Shown here in pieces: positions 59,996 to 64,000 of a stretch of DNA of 64,000 nt. The notes under the pieces are model-generated. The model saw only the letters and a list, made by a program, of their open reading frames with translations. It made no database searches and was not told where the DNA came from. Each line of letters starts with the position of its first letter. The stretch's first letter is position 1. Source of the stretch: Lujinxingia vulgaris (GTDB lineage: Bacteria > Myxococcota_A > Bradymonadia > Bradymonadales > Bradymonadaceae); assembly GCF_007997015.1 (NCBI RefSeq), contig NZ_VOSM01000001.1:62001-126000 (forward strand), in the 5' to 3' direction. The position numbers were made by a program, and so were the translations under genes.

Positions 59996-61978
59996 ATGCA
60001 GGGACTCAATCTCAAGACGCATACACGCCCCGGGGCAGGACGAGGGGCTCGGCAGAGCCGGTGGGTTCAACGCCTGATCGGCGCCCTGATCTGTGTGACG
60101 CTGGTGGCCGGGACGGCCTCCACGGCGTTCGCACTCGATAAGAATCAGATCGTGCAGATGACCAAGCTGGGCCTTGATGATCGCGCGATCATGGGCGCGA
60201 TCGACTCGGCCGGCGACGACATCTCGCTGACCGCCGAGGACGTTGAAGAGCTGCGCGAGCAGGGCGTCAGCGACCAGGTCATCGACCACCTTCGCCGCCG
60301 CGGCATGATCGCCGGCGAGACGGCTCCGACCGAAGAGGCCCCGGCCGACGAAGAGCTCGATCCGCTGGCTCCGGCCCCCGCACCGGCTCCGGCCGAGGGC
60401 GAGTCGGAGTATGAGCGTGAGGAGCGCGAGCGCCTGGAGGCCGAGCGTCAGGCCGAGATCGAGCGCCGCGCCAATGAGCTCAACGCCCAGCGCGACGCTG
60501 AAGCGGAGCGTCAGCGCCAGCTTGAGCGCGCCGCCGCTCAACTTCCCCGCGCCGCGCAGATCGTGCGCGACGGCAACAACATGGAAGGCGCCCGCATGTA
60601 CCTGGAGTTCCTCTCCTATGAGCCGGAGCAGGGCTCGGAGAACTGGTATGAGGCGACCTTCGGCCTGGCCAAGGCGCTCTACCAGGAGGGCATCCTCTCC
60701 GGGGCGTCGACGCCGCTGCTTGAGGTGCTGATGGCCGGCGCCGACAAGCCGCACTTTGTCGAAGCCTTCCGCATGCTCGAAGAGCTCAGCTCGCGCATCG
60801 GCTACAACCCGCCCATCCTCGAGGAGCTGACCCGCTTCTACGTGGGCGACAAGAACGAGGCCTTCCAGGCGGAGTTCAACTACTACATGGGCAAATTCTT
60901 CTACGATTATAATCGTATGGACCTGGCTCTTGAGTACCTCGACCAGGTGCCGGAGAGTGCCCCCGATTACCCCGAGTCGCGCTACCTGGCCGGTGTCGCT
61001 CGCCTGGATCCGGCGGTCAACGACATCCCCGGCGCCCTGCGTAACTTCGAGGCGGCGATTCTCGCGGCGGAAGCCGAGCCCGGTGGTAACGAAGACATCC
61101 TGCAGCTGGGCTACCTGGCGCTCGCACGCGTCTTCTTTGAGGTGGGCTTCTTTGACGTCGCGCTCTTCTACTACCAGAAGATCCCCTCGGAGAGCTCCCG
61201 TCACGCCGACGCGGTGTTTGAATCGGCGTGGAGCTACTTCATGAAGAACGACTTCAAGCGCGCGCTGGGGACTTTCCACACCCTGCAGAGCCCTTACTAC
61301 TCGCAGCGCTACTACCCGGATCTCTACATCCTGGAGTCGACCGTCTATCTCAACCAGTGCATGTTCCCCAAGAGCCAGCGCGCGCTTGCCGAGTTCAAGA
61401 GCCGCTACCTCGATCAGCGCCCGCTTCTGCAGTCTTATCTGGAGAACACGTTTGAGCCGGAAGCCTACTGGCAGATGATGGAAGACGCGTACAAGCCCGG
61501 TGAGAGCGCGCCGATCCCGCGTCTCTTCACCAACGCGGTGCTTGAGAGCCTTCCCTTCTACAATGTGCACCGCGTGGTGCGTGCGCTGCAGGCTGAGCGC
61601 GCCGCCCTTAACGCCAACATCTCGGCGCTTGGTGACTTCGGTCAGCAGGTGCTCGAGCGGGTCGAAGAGCAGCTTGAGCTCAAGGTCCAGGAAGGGGGCA
61701 TTATCGTCCAGCAGCGGCTCACCGCTGTGGACCAGGAGTTGGAGAACTGGGAATTGCGCTCGCTGCAGATCGAGTTTGATATCGATAGCGAGGAGCGCCA
61801 GCAGCTCCAGCAGCGTCTTCAGAACCCGAACTACGAGGCTCCTGAAGCCGCCGAAGCCGGTACTACGCTGATGGTCGTCGCCGACGACTGGCAGCCCTGG
61901 CCCTTTGAGGGCGAGTACTGGCTCGATGAGGTCGCGAGTTACCGCAGTCAGATGCGCACGGAGTGCATTGAACAATGA
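59996..61978 (+). CDS. Secreted TPR protein, GltC-like
   Basis: 660 residues with an N-terminal signal peptide (QRLIGALICVTLVAGT, cleavage near TAFAL) from ATG 59996 (AGGAAG 7 bases upstream; an alternative ATG at 59924 overlaps the previous stop). A helical region with an N-terminal repeat-like part (IVQMTKLGLDDRAIMGAI), an acidic Pro/Ala linker, a coiled-coil segment (EREERERLEAERQAEIERRA) and many TPR helices follow (LFYYQKIPSESSRHADAVFESAWSYF split in blocks). The size, topology and place after two barrels resemble GltC. Its stop overlaps the next start by four bases. Confidence 0.65.
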   Translation: MQGLNLKTHTRPGAGRGARQSRWVQRLIGALICVTLVAGTASTAFALDKNQIVQMTKLGLDDRAIMGAIDSAGDDISLTAEDVEELREQGVSDQVIDHLRRRGMIAGETAPTEEAPADEELDPLAPAPAPAPAEGESEYEREERERLEAERQAEIERRANELNAQRDAEAERQRQLERAAAQLPRAAQIVRDGNNMEGARMYLEFLSYEPEQGSENWYEATFGLAKALYQEGILSGASTPLLEVLMAGADKPHFVEAFRMLEELSSRIGYNPPILEELTRFYVGDKNEAFQAEFNYYMGKFFYDYNRMDLALEYLDQVPESAPDYPESRYLAGVARLDPAVNDIPGALRNFEAAILAAEAEPGGNEDILQLGYLALARVFFEVGFFDVALFYYQKIPSESSRHADAVFESAWSYFMKNDFKRALGTFHTLQSPYYSQRYYPDLYILESTVYLNQCMFPKSQRALAEFKSRYLDQRPLLQSYLENTFEPEAYWQMMEDAYKPGESAPIPRLFTNAVLESLPFYNVHRVVRALQAERAALNANISALGDFGQQVLERVEEQLELKVQEGGIIVQQRLTAVDQELENWELRSLQIEFDIDSEERQQLQQRLQNPNYEAPEAAEAGTTLMVVADDWQPWPFEGEYWLDEVASYRSQMRTECIEQ

Positions 61979-64000
61979 AAAACCGTCATACAACCCGCAC
62001 GATCTTCGGAGCGCTGATGGTGGCGCTTCTCGCCAGCCCCACCGCTGAGGTCTGGGCGCAGGATATCAGCGCTCAGGAACGCGAGCGCGCCACCACCGAC
62101 GACATCCTCGACTCGGCTTCGCGGCGCCTCGATGAGCAGGCAGCCGCTGAGTCCGAGCGCGAGGTCGAGTCCGACCTTGAGGCCGAGACCAACGTCACCC
62201 TCGACCAGGTCGAGGATGAGCAGCGCACCATGTCGGTCGAAGAGATCGAGGCGCTTAAGCGTCGCCTCGAAGCTCAGAACCGTCGCATGATCACGCAGCT
62301 CGACGAGATCATCGCGCGCTCTCCCTACGCGGCCCAGAAGCCCGACTGGATGTTCCAGAAGGCCGAGCTTCTCTGGGAGCTGCGCAACATGGAGTACGTG
62401 CGGGCGCGTACCGAGTACAACGCCTGTCTGGACGCGGTTTATGAGGGCACCCTCGATGAGAGCGAGTGCCCCGAGCCGATGCCCGACTACAGCGAGGCGC
62501 AGGCGATCTACGAAGATATCCTGCGGGAGTACCCGGACTACAACCGCCTCGACGAGGTCATCTTCCGTCTGGGGAGCGGGCTGATCGAGGCCAACCAGGG
62601 TGCGCAGGCTGTGGGTTACCTGCAGCGTCTGGTGACCAACTACCCGAACTCGCGTTACCTGCCCGACGCCTACCTGGCGCTGGGTGAGTTCTTCTTCGAC
62701 CAGCAGCAGGCCGGCGTGGCGAAGATGAACTACGAGAAGGTGCTCGGCTACGAGGAGTACCGCAACTACGACTACGCCCTCTACAAGCTGGCCTGGTCGC
62801 ACTTCAACAACGGTGAGCACCGCGAGAGCGCCGATACCTTCAAGCGTGTTATCGCGCGAGCAGACTCGGCGGCCTGGAACTTCCTTCAGACCCAGGCCAG
62901 CAATGACCTGATGCTGGCGCTGGCCGAGATCGACAACGGCTGGATTGAGGCGCGGGACTACTTCACCGAGATCCGCGACATCGAGTACACCTACGAGCAG
63001 ATCGACCGCATGGCCGGTTATCTTGAGCTCCAGGGTAAAGATGCCGACGCGCTGGCCGCCTACGAGTGGTTCCTCGAAGAGCGCCCCAACGATCCCTCGG
63101 TGCCGGACTGGATGGACGCCATCGTGCGCTCGTTGCGCCGCACCAACTTCGAGGCTTACGAAGAGCGCGTGCAGCGTTACGTGGCCTACCTCAACCCGGA
63201 GGGCACCTGGTTCCGCAACAACACCGAAGAGGAGCGGGCGATCAGCAACGCCAACCTCCTGGTGGAGGGCAACCTGGCGCGCCTGGCCAACCACTACCAC
63301 CGTCAGGCTCAGCGCGGCGGCACGCGTGAAGATTATGTGACCGCGGCTGACTACTACCAGCAGTTCATCGACCGATTCCCGGAGCATCCGGCCTCGTTCG
63401 ATATGACCTTCTTCCTGGGTGAGATTTACCTCTACAACCTGGAAGACTACGAGCGCGCCGCTCAGCAGTACCAGCTGGTGGTCGACCTTTATAAGAACGA
63501 CAACGTTCCGGAAGAGGCCAAGCCCGAGGAAGTTGAGGCGCTGGTGCGCGACGCGGCCTACGCCGTGGTCAGCTCGTACAACGAGCTTGTGAAGCAGCAT
63601 CACCCCGACTCCATTCTCGTGGAGATGGCCGCACGCGCCGGGGAGAACCCCGAGCCGACCTCGCAGCGGATGGACTCGGCGGCCAACGCCGGTGAGACCC
63701 CGCCGATCCCGCGTACCGATCTTCTGAAGTATGAAGAGGGCTTTGTGCAGGCCAGCGACCAGTTCTCGGAGATGTACCCCACCGAGGATGTGACCCCCAC
63801 GGTCGACTACGTGGCCGCCGAGGTCTACAAGAGCCGCGGGCAGTACGATAAGTGCGTGCCTCGTTATGAGAGCATCATTGAGAACGCCCCGCGTCACACC
63901 TACGCCAGCTATGCCGGTAACAGCCTTCTGGAGGCGAACTACCGTCTGCAGCGCTGGGATGAGGTGGAGAAGTGGGCCCGCCACCTGCTCGAGAACGAGA
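61975..64000 (+). CDS. Secreted TPR protein, AgmU/GltD-like, 3'-truncated by window edge
   Basis: Reading frame open from ATG 61975 to the last base, about 675 codons, with no stop in the window, so the protein is incomplete. Signal peptide ends near EVWAQD (no lipobox); then a coiled coil (EIEALKRRLEAQNRRM) and TPR repeats throughout (FRLGSGLIEANQGAQAVGYLQRLV, ALYKLAWSHFNNGEHRESADTF, each in parts). Long TPR periplasmic proteins called GltD/AgmU in Myxococcus have this layout. It overlaps the previous gene by four bases, so it belongs to the same operon. Confidence 0.7.
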   Translation, partial: MKNRHTTRTIFGALMVALLASPTAEVWAQDISAQERERATTDDILDSASRRLDEQAAAESEREVESDLEAETNVTLDQVEDEQRTMSVEEIEALKRRLEAQNRRMITQLDEIIARSPYAAQKPDWMFQKAELLWELRNMEYVRARTEYNACLDAVYEGTLDESECPEPMPDYSEAQAIYEDILREYPDYNRLDEVIFRLGSGLIEANQGAQAVGYLQRLVTNYPNSRYLPDAYLALGEFFFDQQQAGVAKMNYEKVLGYEEYRNYDYALYKLAWSHFNNGEHRESADTFKRVIARADSAAWNFLQTQASNDLMLALAEIDNGWIEARDYFTEIRDIEYTYEQIDRMAGYLELQGKDADALAAYEWFLEERPNDPSVPDWMDAIVRSLRRTNFEAYEERVQRYVAYLNPEGTWFRNNTEEERAISNANLLVEGNLARLANHYHRQAQRGGTREDYVTAADYYQQFIDRFPEHPASFDMTFFLGEIYLYNLEDYERAAQQYQLVVDLYKNDNVPEEAKPEEVEALVRDAAYAVVSSYNELVKQHHPDSILVEMAARAGENPEPTSQRMDSAANAGETPPIPRTDLLKYEEGFVQASDQFSEMYPTEDVTPTVDYVAAEVYKSRGQYDKCVPRYESIIENAPRHTYASYAGNSLLEANYRLQRWDEVEKWARHLLENE

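Noticed and set aside
59921-63984. Two antisense open frames of about 690 and 678 codons over the TPR genes
   Set aside because: They mirror the real plus-strand TPR genes and show no motifs; typical GC-rich shadows.

Overview
The window is a 64 kb piece of a GC-rich bacterial chromosome with dense coding, short intergenic gaps, many 1- or 4-base gene overlaps and ordinary housekeeping genes (dnaE, recA, secG, dapD, pncB, two tRNAs). The gene content suggests a deltaproteobacterium in the broad sense (Myxococcota), probably a Bradymonadales-type organism. The clues are myxobacterial-type outer-membrane beta-barrels, a CglB/Glt-like surface cluster, a PilT-type motor, many lipoproteins with acidic low-complexity linkers, and a DpnA-like solo methyltransferase. 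The assignment is inferred from family knowledge, not from a search.

Layout. 1-4.8 kb: 3' part of dnaE, then recA behind a strong sigma70-type promoter. 4.9-9.7 kb: a 164-bp inverted-repeat element, a PilT-like ATPase, a beta-barrel protein and a PilZ-like protein with a long acidic tail. 9.9-14.0 kb: a YqiA-like hydrolase, a very GATC-rich promoter region, a DpnA-like adenine methyltransferase and a Ski2-type helicase. 14.1-21.9 kb (minus strand): HtrA protease, a small membrane/winged-helix protein, a START-like secreted protein, the second copy of the 164-bp element, a hybrid histidine kinase, a cyclophilin lipoprotein and a Sel1-repeat protein. 22-30 kb: lipoproteins, an alpha/beta hydrolase, an msrB-fRMsr methionine-sulfoxide repair pair, an M19 dipeptidase, a HEAT-repeat protein, a metzincin lipoprotein and an unknown protein. 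30-39 kb: CYTH protein, lysine 5,6-aminomutase beta subunit, pentapeptide-repeat protein, a degenerate ketoreductase-like protein, SecG, DapD plus an aminotransferase, an unknown membrane protein and tRNA-Ala(CGC). 39-45.6 kb: DUF421 protein, RluA-type pseudouridine synthase and a four-gene TadE/TadG-like pseudopilin cluster. 46-55.6 kb (mostly minus): an operon of an unknown protein, a CDP-alcohol phosphatidyltransferase, a sugar-phosphate-type nucleotidyltransferase and a rhomboid protease; a 42/43-bp minisatellite; a PhoR/PhoB pair; nicotinate phosphoribosyltransferase; a decayed repeat region; an unknown gene. 55.8-64 kb: dCMP deaminase, tRNA-Phe(GAA), then a five-gene cluster (VWA lipoprotein, two beta-barrels, two TPR proteins, the last cut by the window edge). 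This cluster resembles the outer-membrane and periplasmic parts of the myxobacterial gliding (Glt) machine.

The points most worth following are the Glt/CglB-like cluster, the GATC-packed promoter of a likely GATC methyltransferase, the pair of 164-bp elements with inverted ends, and the 42/43-bp minisatellite. Many long ORFs lie antisense to real genes; they are GC-driven shadows and are not annotated.
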